Positions 48,246 through 57,237 of a stretch of 64,000 bases of DNA are shown in pieces. The notes under the pieces are model-generated. The model searched no databases. It worked only from the letters and a program-made list of their open reading frames with translations, and was not told the DNA's origin. The translations under genes and the position numbers were made by a program. Positions within the stretch are counted from its first letter, which is position 1. Every line of letters starts with the position of its first letter. Source of the DNA: Ferrimonas aestuarii (GTDB taxonomy: Bacteria; Pseudomonadota; Gammaproteobacteria; Enterobacterales; Shewanellaceae); the NCBI RefSeq assembly GCF_005116665.1, contig NZ_SWCJ01000016.1, forward strand, positions 50,594-114,593, in the 5' to 3' direction.

Positions 48246-48782
48246 TTGAAACGCATTCTGATCCTTTACACCAGCCAGGGTGGTCATACGGCTCGCGTAG
48301 CCCGCACCATCATGAACACCATCCACGATGAAAATCATCAGTGCGACATGATGGACATCAACGAGGCGATTCATGAGTCTGTAGACTGGGACAGTTATGA
48401 TCTGGTGGCGCTGGGTGCGCCGGTGCTTTATGGCAGTTATGACAAGCGTTTCTTAGCGTTCGTTGAAGCTCACTCTGAGCGTTGGAACGCCAAACCAAAC
48501 AGTTTCTTTAATCTGTCAGTAGTGGCGCGAACGCCTGAGAAAGCCACGGTTGAAGGCAACCGTTACATGCAGAAGTTTTTGGAGCTGTCCTCATGGAAGC
48601 CTCAAGATCTGAAAGTAATAGCAGGTAAAGTGGATTACCCATCTTGGGGTTGGCTGGACACCTTGATGATTCAGATGATCATGAAGTTCACCAATGGCCC
48701 TACCGACAAAACCTCAGTGATCGATTATACCGATTGGGAAGACGTGAAGGCTTATGGCCGCCACCTAATTACCCTAGCGTGA
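48246..48782 (+). CDS. HemG-like long-chain flavodoxin (copy 2)
   Basis: This 178-residue protein is a paralogue of the hemG product at 46646. I chose the TTG at 48246: an AGGAG site lies 5 bases upstream, and the protein then begins with KRILILYTSQGGHT, the FMN loop. An ATG 22 codons upstream adds unconserved residues. VVARTPEKATVEGNRYMQKFL and the late GPTD match HemG, but the ASIRYG block has become APVLYG. It may be a second protoporphyrinogen oxidase or a quinone-linked flavodoxin with another substrate. It converges on trkH copy 2. Confidence 0.85.
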   Translation: MKRILILYTSQGGHTARVARTIMNTIHDENHQCDMMDINEAIHESVDWDSYDLVALGAPVLYGSYDKRFLAFVEAHSERWNAKPNSFFNLSVVARTPEKATVEGNRYMQKFLELSSWKPQDLKVIAGKVDYPSWGWLDTLMIQMIMKFTNGPTDKTSVIDYTDWEDVKAYGRHLITLA

Positions 48783-48796
48783 GCGGATTGAACTTG

Positions 48797-48829
48797 AAAA
48801 AAAGAGGTGCCAGATAGGCACCTCTTTTT
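48797..48829. terminator. Intrinsic terminator between the hemG-like gene and trkH copy 2
   Basis: AAAAGAGGTGCC and GGCACCTCTTTT pair around AGATA, with A and T runs on both sides. It serves two convergent genes. Confidence 0.87.
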
Positions 48830-48845
48830 GTATGTGGAGTGGGCA

Positions 48846-50288
48846 TCAGTAACGCCAAAAGGCGGGGAGCAGCAGCACCGCAATGGTGATGATCTCCAGT
48901 CGACCAAGCAACATACTGAACGCCAATAGCCATTTAGCGCCATCGGGCAGGGTGGCAAAGTTTCCTGCAGGGCCAATAACCTCACCCAAGCCAGGGCCGA
49001 CGTTGGTTACCGTAGTGATGGCGCCGGTAAAGCTGGTGATGGGATCCACCCCCATGGCAACCAATAAGATGGAAACCACCACGATGGTCGCCATCAGCAG
49101 CAGGGTAAAACTGATCAGTGAGCGCACAATGTCTTCACTAATAACCCGGCGGTTGTAACGTGCAGCAATCACGGCATTAGGGTGAATCTGTAATCTCAGC
49201 GCCTTTTTGAGGATGGTAAATGCCAGCTGAAACCGGAAGATTTTCACCGCCCCTGAGGTGGAGCCGGAACAGCCGCCCACAAACATCAAGAACAGGAACA
49301 CCATGGCAAACGCTGGTCCCCATGCAGAGTAATCCGTGGAGGCGAAGCCAGTGGTGGTGATCACCGAAACGAGGTTAAAGGAAGCCAAGGTCAGGGCTTC
49401 GAACAGTGGCATATCTTGAGCCGAACTGAGCCAAACGCCCAAGCCAAGCGCTGCACAGACGGTGAATAATAAGTAGCCTTTTACCTGCTGGTCGTTCCAT
49501 ACCTTGATGCTGCGCATGTGTTTCATTTGTACAAACAGCAACATCGGCAGGCCGCCCAACCACATAAACAGAGTGCCGTTCCAGTGGGCGCCGGTACTGA
49601 AGTTGGTCATGGAGCTGTCGGTGGTGGAGTAGCCGCCGGTGGACAGCGTCGTCATGGCGTGGTTTATCGCCTCGAATGGCGTCATACCGGATAACAGATA
49701 ACCCAAACAGCACAAGGCCGTGAGCAGCAAGTACACCTTAACCAGCTCTCGACCAATCAGGTGAGTTCGAGGCAACCATTTATCAGACCAGTCGGAAGAC
49801 TCGGTACGGAACAGGCGCATGCCGCCAACGTTGAGCATGGGGAAGATGGCTACGCCCATGACAATGAAGCCGATGCCACCCACCCACTGCAGCAGTGAGC
49901 GCCAGATCAAGATTGACCAAGCGGTGTTGTCCAGTCCCGAGAGTACTGTGGAGCCAGTGGTGGTGATCCCTGACATGGTTTCAAAGAAGGCATCGGTATA
50001 GGTGATGCCGTGGTAGAAGGTGAACGGCAGTGCCGCGAAAATGGACACCACAACCCAAGTAAAGGTGGTGAACAGGTAGAGGTCGCGGGTACTGAGTTTT
50101 ATCTGGCTGCGCTGCCCGCCGGAGATGGCGATGGCGGCCGCGGTGAAGGTAAACAGGGATGCCTTGATGAAATCGGCGGTGAGTCCCTCATTGTGGTAGA
50201 GGGACACGCCGGCAGGCACCCACATCAACAGTGCCACTGCGGCTAAAAACAGCCCCAGCAGGAAGGTCAGCGGTCGTAAGTTGATCAT
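48846..50288 (-). CDS. trkH: Trk system potassium uptake protein TrkH (copy 2)
   Basis: This is a second TrkH-type potassium channel subunit, 480 residues. The filter loops are TTTGSTVLSG, TTLSTGGYST, TTTGFASTD and TNVGPGLGEV. GGCSGSTSGAVKIFRFQ corresponds to GGCAGSTGGGMKVVRF in copy 1. It is clearly diverged from copy 1 throughout. It starts 3 bases after trkA on the same strand, so this copy is probably coexpressed with TrkA and may be its main partner. Confidence 0.94.
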   Translation of the reverse strand: MINLRPLTFLLGLFLAAVALLMWVPAGVSLYHNEGLTADFIKASLFTFTAAAIAISGGQRSQIKLSTRDLYLFTTFTWVVVSIFAALPFTFYHGITYTDAFFETMSGITTTGSTVLSGLDNTAWSILIWRSLLQWVGGIGFIVMGVAIFPMLNVGGMRLFRTESSDWSDKWLPRTHLIGRELVKVYLLLTALCCLGYLLSGMTPFEAINHAMTTLSTGGYSTTDSSMTNFSTGAHWNGTLFMWLGGLPMLLFVQMKHMRSIKVWNDQQVKGYLLFTVCAALGLGVWLSSAQDMPLFEALTLASFNLVSVITTTGFASTDYSAWGPAFAMVFLFLMFVGGCSGSTSGAVKIFRFQLAFTILKKALRLQIHPNAVIAARYNRRVISEDIVRSLISFTLLLMATIVVVSILLVAMGVDPITSFTGAITTVTNVGPGLGEVIGPAGNFATLPDGAKWLLAFSMLLGRLEIITIAVLLLPAFWRY

Positions 50289-50291
50289 GAC

Positions 50292-51692
50292 TTAGATGAA
50301 CAACGCACTTGGCTGGAACAGTCGCTCGACCTCGGTAATGTACTTCTTATCCACGAGGAACATGATCACATGGTCATCGGTTTCGATAACGGTGCGGTCA
50401 TGAGCGATCAACACTTCATCCTTGCGTACGACGGCACCAATGGTGGTGCCCGGTGGCAGCTTGATATCCTGAATCTGCTTGCCAACCACTTTTGAGGTCT
50501 GCTCATCGCCGTGAGCGACCGCTTCAATGGCTTCGGTTGCGCCTCCTCGAAGGGAGTAAACGTTGGTGATGTCCCCCTGACGGACGTGAGTCAGTAGCGA
50601 CGAGATGGTGGCTTGCTTGGGGGAGATGGCGATGTCGATGTTGGCGTCTTTGACCAGATCCACATAGGCTTCTCGCTGAATCAGCACCATCACTTTTTTG
50701 GCGCCCAAGCGCTTGGCCAGCAGGGCTGACATGATGTTGGCTTCGTCATCGTTGGTTACCGAAATGAAGACATCGGTTTGGTGGATCTGCTCTTCGGTGA
50801 GCAGCTCCTGATCGGAAGCGTCGCCGTGGAATACCGTGGTGCCGTCTAGCCATTCAGACAGTACTGCTGCCCGCTGAGGGTCACGCTCAATCAGCTTAAC
50901 GTCGTGGTAGGGCTCCAATGCTTTGGCGAGGCCAAAACCGATGTTACCGCCACCGGCGATCATCACGTGGCGATAGCTGGATTCTAGCTCCTGCATCTCA
51001 CTCATGACTGCACGGATGTGCTTACTGTCGGCGACAAAGAACACCTCGTCGTCGGCTTCGATCACCGTGGTACCTCGAGGCAGAATTGGCCGTCCTTGAC
51101 GGAAGATGGCTGCCACCCGGGTATCAATATTGGGCATGTGTTCCCGCAGTGCTGACAGGGCGTTGCCTACCAGCGGCCCACCGTAATAGGCTTTCACCGC
51201 CACCAGGCTGACTTTGCCTTCGGCAAATTCCACCACCTGCAGAGCTCCGGGGTACTCAATTAGGCGCCTGATGTCTTGGGTTACCAGCTGTTCAGGGGCG
51301 ATCAGTTCATCGATGAAGAAGCGACCACGGAAGTTGTTGCCGTGGCCACCACTTTGGAACAGCGAATCTTGGCGAGCCATGTATTGCTGAGAACGAATTC
51401 GAGCAATCTTGGTTGGAGTACCATAGAGGGTGTAGGCCAAATGGCAGGCCACCATATTGGTTTCGTCGGAGTTGGTTACCGCTATAAGCATGTCTGCATC
51501 TTCGGCTCCGGCTTCCTGAAGCACACCCGGGTGGGAGGCTTGGCCGTGAACCACGCGGAGATCGTACTTGTCCTGCAGATTTCGCAGAATCTCATGGTTG
51601 CTGTCGACAATGGTGATGTCGTTGTTTTCACCAACCAGATTTTCCGCCAGAGTTCCGCCGACCTGTCCGGCGCCAAGAATGATGATCTTCAT
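50292..51692 (-). CDS. trkA: Trk system potassium transporter subunit TrkA
   Basis: This is the cytoplasmic, nucleotide-binding gating subunit of Trk. The 466 residues contain two RCK units. The first has [19 protein letters not shown] at the N terminus and the second [15 protein letters not shown] near residue 240; each binds NAD(H) or ATP and is followed by a TrkA-C domain. The gene follows rsmB by 3 bases in the def-fmt-rsmB-trkA-trkH run. Confidence 0.97.
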   Translation of the reverse strand: MKIIILGAGQVGGTLAENLVGENNDITIVDSNHEILRNLQDKYDLRVVHGQASHPGVLQEAGAEDADMLIAVTNSDETNMVACHLAYTLYGTPTKIARIRSQQYMARQDSLFQSGGHGNNFRGRFFIDELIAPEQLVTQDIRRLIEYPGALQVVEFAEGKVSLVAVKAYYGGPLVGNALSALREHMPNIDTRVAAIFRQGRPILPRGTTVIEADDEVFFVADSKHIRAVMSEMQELESSYRHVMIAGGGNIGFGLAKALEPYHDVKLIERDPQRAAVLSEWLDGTTVFHGDASDQELLTEEQIHQTDVFISVTNDDEANIMSALLAKRLGAKKVMVLIQREAYVDLVKDANIDIAISPKQATISSLLTHVRQGDITNVYSLRGGATEAIEAVAHGDEQTSKVVGKQIQDIKLPPGTTIGAVVRKDEVLIAHDRTVIETDDHVIMFLVDKKYITEVERLFQPSALFI

Positions 51693-51695
51693 CGA

Positions 51696-53003
51696 TTAGC
51701 TTACTGTCTGTTTTTGAAGTTTGGCGTAGTAAAAGCCGTCGCCCCCATCGGCTTGAGGCAATAACTGCCAGCCAGGGTTGTCCGGCGTGTCCTGCGCAAT
51801 GGTAAGCAGCATAGCATCCGCTTGTTGCTGAAGGAATGTTTTGATCTGGCTCACGTTTTCTTCAGGCAATACCGAGCAGGTGGCGTAAACCAAGGTGCCG
51901 CCAGGCTTCAGCATCTTCCAACAGGCGTGCAGAATTTGTTGCTGCAGTTCCGCTAGGGCAGCGATGTCATCGTTGCGGCGTAGCCATTTGCTGTCTGGGT
52001 TGCGACGAATCACGCCGGTGGCAGAGCAGGGTGCGTCCAGCAAAATGCGATCAAAGGGCTTGCCGTCCCACCAGCTGTCAGGATTTGCACCATCGCCAGC
52101 AATCAAGGTGGCGTTGAGGCCGATGCGATCCAGGTTTTGCTGCACGCGGGCCAGACGTCGGTCATCAATATCCAGAGCCACCACTTCGGTTAGCTCAGGC
52201 TGAGTTTCCAGTAGGTGGCAGGTTTTGCCGCCAGGTGCGGCACAGGCATCGAGAACGCGCTCGCCCGCTTGAGGTTCTAGCAGGTAGGCTGACCACTGGG
52301 CGGAATGATCTTGTACCGAGATGGCGCCGTTATCGAAACCAGGCAGTTGGGTAACGTCCATGGGTTGATGTAGCCGCAGGCTGTTGGCGTTGTTACCGGC
52401 GCTGGCTGCGATGCCTTGTTCCGCGAGTAGTGTCAGATACTGATCTCGGCTCTGGTGTTGCGGGTTATTACGCAGCCATAGGGGCGGGTGCTGATTGTTG
52501 GCGTCGAGAATCTGTTGCCAGTTGTCTGGGTAGGCATCGCGCAAGCGCTGGATAAACCAGCGTGGGTGCAGATACTTACGGCTGTCATCTTCGAAACTCT
52601 GCTGCTGCAGGCTGTCCAGTTCGCGACAGAAACGGCGCAAAATGCCATTTACCAGACCAGACATGCCGTCAGCTTTTAGCTGGCGGGTGGCTTCTACGGT
52701 TTCGGTCACCACCGCGTGCTGCTTAATGCGCATGTGCTTTAGCTGGTATAGGCCAGCTAAAAGTAGGCAGTGGATGATTCTTTTTTTGCCTTTGAGTGGT
52801 TTTTCCAAACAGGCTAAGACCTGAGAGTCCAGAACCGGCAGGTGGCGCATGACGCCGTAACAGATCTCCGCCAAGATACCTTTGTCTTGAGGTTTGCTTA
52901 GCTTGCTTTGTGCTTGAGGTAGGCAGGTGGCCAGTGATTGGCCATTGTCGATCACCTGCTCAATGACCCAGGCGGCTTGGGCTCTTAGGTTGCGCTTGCT
53001 CAT
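51696..53003 (-). CDS. rsmB: 16S rRNA (cytosine967-C5)-methyltransferase
   Basis: RsmB (Sun) methylates C967 of 16S rRNA. The 435-residue protein has an N-terminal NusB-like RNA-binding domain (~1-140) and a SAM-dependent methyltransferase domain. The latter shows [16 protein letters not shown], the cysteine in [17 protein letters not shown] and the catalytic-side cysteine in [12 protein letters not shown]. Its ATG overlaps the fmt stop codon by four bases. Confidence 0.97.
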   Translation of the reverse strand: MSKRNLRAQAAWVIEQVIDNGQSLATCLPQAQSKLSKPQDKGILAEICYGVMRHLPVLDSQVLACLEKPLKGKKRIIHCLLLAGLYQLKHMRIKQHAVVTETVEATRQLKADGMSGLVNGILRRFCRELDSLQQQSFEDDSRKYLHPRWFIQRLRDAYPDNWQQILDANNQHPPLWLRNNPQHQSRDQYLTLLAEQGIAASAGNNANSLRLHQPMDVTQLPGFDNGAISVQDHSAQWSAYLLEPQAGERVLDACAAPGGKTCHLLETQPELTEVVALDIDDRRLARVQQNLDRIGLNATLIAGDGANPDSWWDGKPFDRILLDAPCSATGVIRRNPDSKWLRRNDDIAALAELQQQILHACWKMLKPGGTLVYATCSVLPEENVSQIKTFLQQQADAMLLTIAQDTPDNPGWQLLPQADGGDGFYYAKLQKQTVS

Positions 53004-53950
53004 GACAATTGACTACCTACCGGGAACCATTCGCCTCGGGAGTTCAGCACATCGGCGGCAGCCATCGCTTTTTTACCAGGGATCTGGATGGTTTCCAGCT
53101 TCAGCGCTTGTTTGCCACAGGCAACAACCAAGCCCGTTTTGTCCGCTTGGATAACGGTGCCTGCAGCGGCGTTATCTGGGTTTTCCACTACTTCTGCTTG
53201 CCACAATTTAATGCTCTGCTCAGCAGCTTCGAAGTGGCTAACCGGCCAAGGGTTAAAGGCACGTACGCAGCGCTCGATAAAGTCCGCGTCTTGAGCCCAG
53301 TCGATGCGAGCTTCCTCTTTGGAGAGTTTTTCGGCGTAGTTGGCTTCGGCGTCATCTTGAACCTCGGCTACTGCGCTGCCGCTGGCGATCTGTTCCAGCG
53401 CTTCTAAAAGGCCTTGAGGGCCCAGCTCCGCCAGCTTGTCGTACAACTTGGCTGAGGTGTCATCAGCAGCGATAGGCAGTTCCACCTTGTGCAGCATGGC
53501 TCCGGTATCTAGGCCTTCATCCATCTGCATGATGGTTACGCCAGTGGTGGCGTCGCCAGCCCAGATAGAGCGCTGAATTGGCGCCGCGCCACGCCAACGA
53601 GGCAGCAGGCTGCCGTGGACGTTGATGCAGCCTAGACGAGGAGTTTCTAGTACCACTTTTGGCAAGATAAGGCCGTAAGCCACCACCACCATGATGTCGA
53701 AATCCAGGCTTGCCAACTCCTGTTGCGCAGGTTCCTGACGCAGGGATTTCGGCTGATAGACTGGAATGTCATGTTCCAGCGCCAGCAGCTTTACTGGGCT
53801 GGCCGTCAGTTTCTTGCCTCGACCGGCAGGACGATCTGGCTGAGAGTAAACGCCAACCACCTGATGCTCACTGTCGATCAGGGCTTGTAGGTGGCGAGCG
53901 GCGAAATCCGGAGTACCGGCAAAAACGATTTTCAACGGGGTCAAGGCCAT
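53000..53950 (-). CDS. fmt: Methionyl-tRNA formyltransferase
   Basis: Fmt formylates the initiator methionyl-tRNA with 10-formyl-tetrahydrofolate. The 316 residues contain the [14 protein letters not shown] opening and the active-site block [37 protein letters not shown] is also typical. It lies 3 bases after def and overlaps rsmB, a standard coupling of formylation with deformylation. Confidence 0.97.
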   Translation of the reverse strand: MALTPLKIVFAGTPDFAARHLQALIDSEHQVVGVYSQPDRPAGRGKKLTASPVKLLALEHDIPVYQPKSLRQEPAQQELASLDFDIMVVVAYGLILPKVVLETPRLGCINVHGSLLPRWRGAAPIQRSIWAGDATTGVTIMQMDEGLDTGAMLHKVELPIAADDTSAKLYDKLAELGPQGLLEALEQIASGSAVAEVQDDAEANYAEKLSKEEARIDWAQDADFIERCVRAFNPWPVSHFEAAEQSIKLWQAEVVENPDNAAAGTVIQADKTGLVVACGKQALKLETIQIPGKKAMAAADVLNSRGEWFPVGSQLS

Positions 53951-53953
53951 CTC

Positions 53954-54466
53954 CTAGGCGTGTTTTGCGTCTAAACGAGCTTGCTTTTCAAGCTTTTGAC
54001 GAATGCGCTGACGCTTCAGAGGCGACAGATAGTCGACAAACAGCTTGCCTAGCAGGTGATCCATTTCGTGCTGAATGCAGATGGACAGCAGTTCATCTGC
54101 GTCTACGGTGAAGCTGTTGCCTTCTCGGTCCTGAGCTTCAATGGTAACGGTCTCATGACGTTCCACCTTGGCGTAAACCCCGGGAACGGACAGGCAGCCC
54201 TCTTCGTTGGTGAATGCGCCCTGTAGGTTCGACAGCTTAGGGTTGATAAATACCATTGGCTCGGCTTTATCTTCGGAGTGATCCATTACGATCACTTGCA
54301 CGTGGCGATCTACTTGAGTTGCGGCCAGACCGATTCCATTCTCGTGATACATTGTATCGAACATGTCATCGATAAGGGTTTGCAGCTCATCGTCAAATTC
54401 TGTCACTGGCTTAGCGACGGTGCGTAGGCGTTCGTCAGGGAAACGCAGGACTTCCAAAGTGGCCAT
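53954..54466 (-). CDS. def: Peptide deformylase
   Basis: Def removes the formyl group from new proteins. From the ATG at 54466 the protein has 170 residues (169 in E. coli). The three motifs are GIGLAATQV (44-52), EEGCLSVPG with metal ligand Cys91, and QHEMDH with His133, Glu134 and His137. A frame 12 codons longer exists but adds unconserved residues. It begins the minus-strand run that ends in trkH copy 2, and is divergent from the LysM gene. Confidence 0.97.
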   Translation of the reverse strand: MATLEVLRFPDERLRTVAKPVTEFDDELQTLIDDMFDTMYHENGIGLAATQVDRHVQVIVMDHSEDKAEPMVFINPKLSNLQGAFTNEEGCLSVPGVYAKVERHETVTIEAQDREGNSFTVDADELLSICIQHEMDHLLGKLFVDYLSPLKRQRIRQKLEKQARLDAKHA

Positions 54467-54611
54467 GGTTCTCTCGTCTTCAAAATCGGTAAAAATACTC
54501 AACCTGATTATAATTAGGTTGTCATGAGCCTAATTTTAACGCTTTGCCTTGTCCTTTTACAGTAACAGCGGAATTAGGCGTAAACCTTAGGGCGATCAAC
54601 AGGGAAGTTGG

Positions 54612-55613
54612 ATGCGGATCTGGGTGTTGAGTGCGTGCCTGATGTTCGTTGCCAATCTTGGGGCGCAGGTGCTGCAGATAAAATCCGATGCTCCTTCACG
54701 CTACACGGTGAAGGAGGGCGATACCCTTTGGGACATCTCTGAGCTTTATTTGGATGCCCCTTGGCGCTGGCCGCAGCTTTGGCAGCGCAACCCTCAAATT
54801 GCCAATCCACACCTTATCTACCCTGGTGACCAACTCAAATTGAGTTGGGTCGATGGCCAGCCTCAATTAATTCGACAACCGTCGCTATCAAAACGCTCAG
54901 CCGAACGTTCGGCCATCCTAGCCCTGAATTGGCAGCAGCGTGCTGTCGAGCGTATCCGTTTAGTATTAGATTGGAATGGTGACGAGAATCTTCAAACCAA
55001 AGTGGTGGCGGGGGAGTCTGATCGATTGCGCTTTAGCGCCGGCGATTCGCTGTTGGCCAGTGATACTTTACCCGCCAATACCACTTGGGGCGTTTACCGA
55101 TTAGGGCGGAGTTTACTCCACTCCTCCGGGCAAGCGTTGGCTCAGGTGCTTGAGCTAACCGCCATCGCTAAAGTGTCTCCGGGACTGCCAAGTCGGCAAC
55201 TGAGATTAACGGATAGCTATCAGGAGGTTGAGGTCGGCCAGTGGTTATTGCCTCTACAGGTGATGTCTGTACCCAGGCGGTTGTTGTCAGGCTCTCCTAG
55301 ATTACCTGATGGCGAGATAGAACTGCTTGCGGGAGCCATGAATCAGAGTTTGCTGGCTAAGGGCGACCTTGCCTATATCGGGGCGTCATCTCAATTGCCT
55401 TTGGTTGGTGGGCAGGTGGTGCATTTTTGGCATTCTCAGTTTGATGGGGAAAGTATTCATCAGGTTGGCCAAGGGGTTGTGACCCACTGCGAAGGCGTGG
55501 TGTGTGCTGTCATCGTCAGTCGCAGTTTGGAACCCATAAGGCTTGGCATCGCAGTGACGGTGAATGAGTATGGCGAGCGTGCTCTAAGTGGCACGGATCG
55601 GGAGCGGTTTTAA
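54612..55613 (+). CDS. LysM-domain cell-wall-associated protein
   Basis: The 333-residue protein has a signal peptide (to about Ala18 in VANLGAQ) and one LysM domain at residues ~30-76 (YTVKEGDTLWDISELYL to YPGDQLKL), which binds peptidoglycan glycan strands. The remaining ~250 residues have no motif I recognise. A LysM gene divergent from def and coupled to dprA is common in gammaproteobacteria. Its stop codon overlaps the dprA start by one base. Confidence 0.9.
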   Translation: MRIWVLSACLMFVANLGAQVLQIKSDAPSRYTVKEGDTLWDISELYLDAPWRWPQLWQRNPQIANPHLIYPGDQLKLSWVDGQPQLIRQPSLSKRSAERSAILALNWQQRAVERIRLVLDWNGDENLQTKVVAGESDRLRFSAGDSLLASDTLPANTTWGVYRLGRSLLHSSGQALAQVLELTAIAKVSPGLPSRQLRLTDSYQEVEVGQWLLPLQVMSVPRRLLSGSPRLPDGEIELLAGAMNQSLLAKGDLAYIGASSQLPLVGGQVVHFWHSQFDGESIHQVGQGVVTHCEGVVCAVIVSRSLEPIRLGIAVTVNEYGERALSGTDRERF

Positions 55614-56689
55614 TGGCGGATTCCCTTTTCGATTGGTTGGCACTGCTGTTGGCCAAAGGCATGGGGTTAAAGGGCAAGCTTAAACTGCTGCAATTGGCGC
55701 CGCCGTCAGTGTTAAGGCGGTGGGCCATTGCGGGGGATCTAACTGGGGTCTCCACTCGTATACAGCAACAGTTGGCAACGCCAGATAAAAGGGCGATTCA
55801 GCAATGCTTGGATTGGTGTGAGTCCGCCGCCGACCGGCACTTGGTGACACTCACCGATGAGCGATACCCTTTTGCTCTAAAACAGATAACTGACCCTCCC
55901 CTAGTGCTGTTTGTTGAGGGCCTCCTTAATGCGATTAATGGACCTGGGCTGGCGGTGGTGGGCAGCCGGCGAGCCTCAGTCACCACAAAAGAACTCACGG
56001 CTGAGTGGAGCAGGCAACTGGCCGCAGAAGGCTGGGTGATCGTCAGTGGTTTGGCCGAAGGCGTGGACGCCTGTGCTCATCGAGGCGCGTTGGAAGCGGG
56101 GCTTACGGTGGCGGTAACCGGCTGTGGTTTGGCTCAGTGTTACCCCAAGCGGCATTATGAATTAAGCCAGCAGATTCGAACTAAAGGGGCGTTGGTATCG
56201 CCGTTTCCTCCTTGGGAAAAACCGAAGCGGGCTTATTTTCCGCAACGAAACCGTATTGTCAGCGGTCTAAGTTATGGAACGGTGGTGATGGAGGCGGGGT
56301 TGAAGTCGGGTTCGCTCATTACCGCTCGCTTAGCTTCTGAACAGGGACGCGAGGTGTTTGCGGTACCGGGCTCGGTTGCTCACCCAGAGGCTGCGGGTTG
56401 TCACTTTTTAATTCAGCAGGGTGCCAAACTGGTGACTGAGCCGGTCCACATTAGTGAGGAGCTGTTGCCTATGGGGCAACCTCAGGCGATAGAGGCAGCT
56501 GCGGTTGAGACTGAGTTGCCTTTGCCTAAGTTGTTGGATAGTGTGGGTTATGAGGCGACAGCGGTGGACGTTGTCGTAGCTCGAAGCGATCTTCCTGTAG
56601 AGGAGGTACTAGAACAGCTGTTGATGCTGGAACTCGAGGGCCGGGTGGCTCAAGTGCCCGGTGGTTATGTTCGACTTAGGGGAGGGTAA
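55613..56689 (+). CDS. dprA: DNA processing protein DprA
   Basis: DprA binds incoming single-stranded DNA during natural transformation and loads RecA; it is also kept in bacteria not known to be competent. The 358-residue protein has the Rossmann-like core with VVGSRRAS, SGLAEGVDACAHRGALEAG and FPQRNRIVSGLSYGTVVMEA. A C-terminal winged-helix-like domain follows. smg follows after 3 bases. Confidence 0.96.
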   Translation: MADSLFDWLALLLAKGMGLKGKLKLLQLAPPSVLRRWAIAGDLTGVSTRIQQQLATPDKRAIQQCLDWCESAADRHLVTLTDERYPFALKQITDPPLVLFVEGLLNAINGPGLAVVGSRRASVTTKELTAEWSRQLAAEGWVIVSGLAEGVDACAHRGALEAGLTVAVTGCGLAQCYPKRHYELSQQIRTKGALVSPFPPWEKPKRAYFPQRNRIVSGLSYGTVVMEAGLKSGSLITARLASEQGREVFAVPGSVAHPEAAGCHFLIQQGAKLVTEPVHISEELLPMGQPQAIEAAAVETELPLPKLLDSVGYEATAVDVVVARSDLPVEEVLEQLLMLELEGRVAQVPGGYVRLRGG

Positions 56690-56692
56690 CGC

Positions 56693-57166
56693 ATGTTTGA
56701 CATACTGATGTACCTATTTGAAACCTATGTGCAGAGTGACGTTGAGCTGTTGTTGGATCGTGAAGAGCTAACCGAGGAGTTAAGCCGAGCGGGATTTCGC
56801 GCCGATGAGATTGGCAAAGCCCTAGTGTGGATTGAAAAGCTAGCGGCGCTGCAGGAAGCGGGGGATCAACCCTATCTGTATGCCAATCCGGTTAAAACGG
56901 TGCGGGTTTACACGGAAGCTGAGATGTTGCGATTGGATACCACTTGCCGTGGCTTCTTGTTGTTCCTAGAGCAGGTCAAGGTGCTCAGTGGGGAAACTCG
57001 CGAGATGGTGATCGATCGAGTGATGGAGCTCGACGGTGAGCCATTAAGTCTGGATGACCTTAAATGGGTGGTGCTGATGGTGCTGTTTAATGCTCCAGGC
57101 AATGAAACCGCTTATCGGCAGATGGAAGATCTGGTGTTTGAAGAGCCCGATGGTCTGATTCACTAA
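56693..57166 (+). CDS. smg: DUF494/Smg family protein
   Basis: The 157-residue Smg protein is a conserved acidic protein of unknown function, found next to dprA in most gammaproteobacteria. It begins [12 protein letters not shown] and contains [10 protein letters not shown] and [13 protein letters not shown], typical of the family. It ends the lysM-dprA-smg run. Confidence 0.95.
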   Translation: MFDILMYLFETYVQSDVELLLDREELTEELSRAGFRADEIGKALVWIEKLAALQEAGDQPYLYANPVKTVRVYTEAEMLRLDTTCRGFLLFLEQVKVLSGETREMVIDRVMELDGEPLSLDDLKWVVLMVLFNAPGNETAYRQMEDLVFEEPDGLIH

Positions 57167-57184
57167 ATCTCAAACTACGATAAG

Positions 57185-57215
57185 TAAATAAAAGGGCAAG
57201 CTTAGGCTTGCCCTT
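57185..57215 (-). terminator. Intrinsic terminator of the collagenase gene
   Basis: AAGGGCAAGC and GCTTGCCCTT pair around TTAG. On the minus strand TTTATTT follows. It lies between two convergent genes and works best for the minus strand. Confidence 0.7.
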
Positions 57216-57237
57216 GTTGATCTCGGATCACTTCGCA

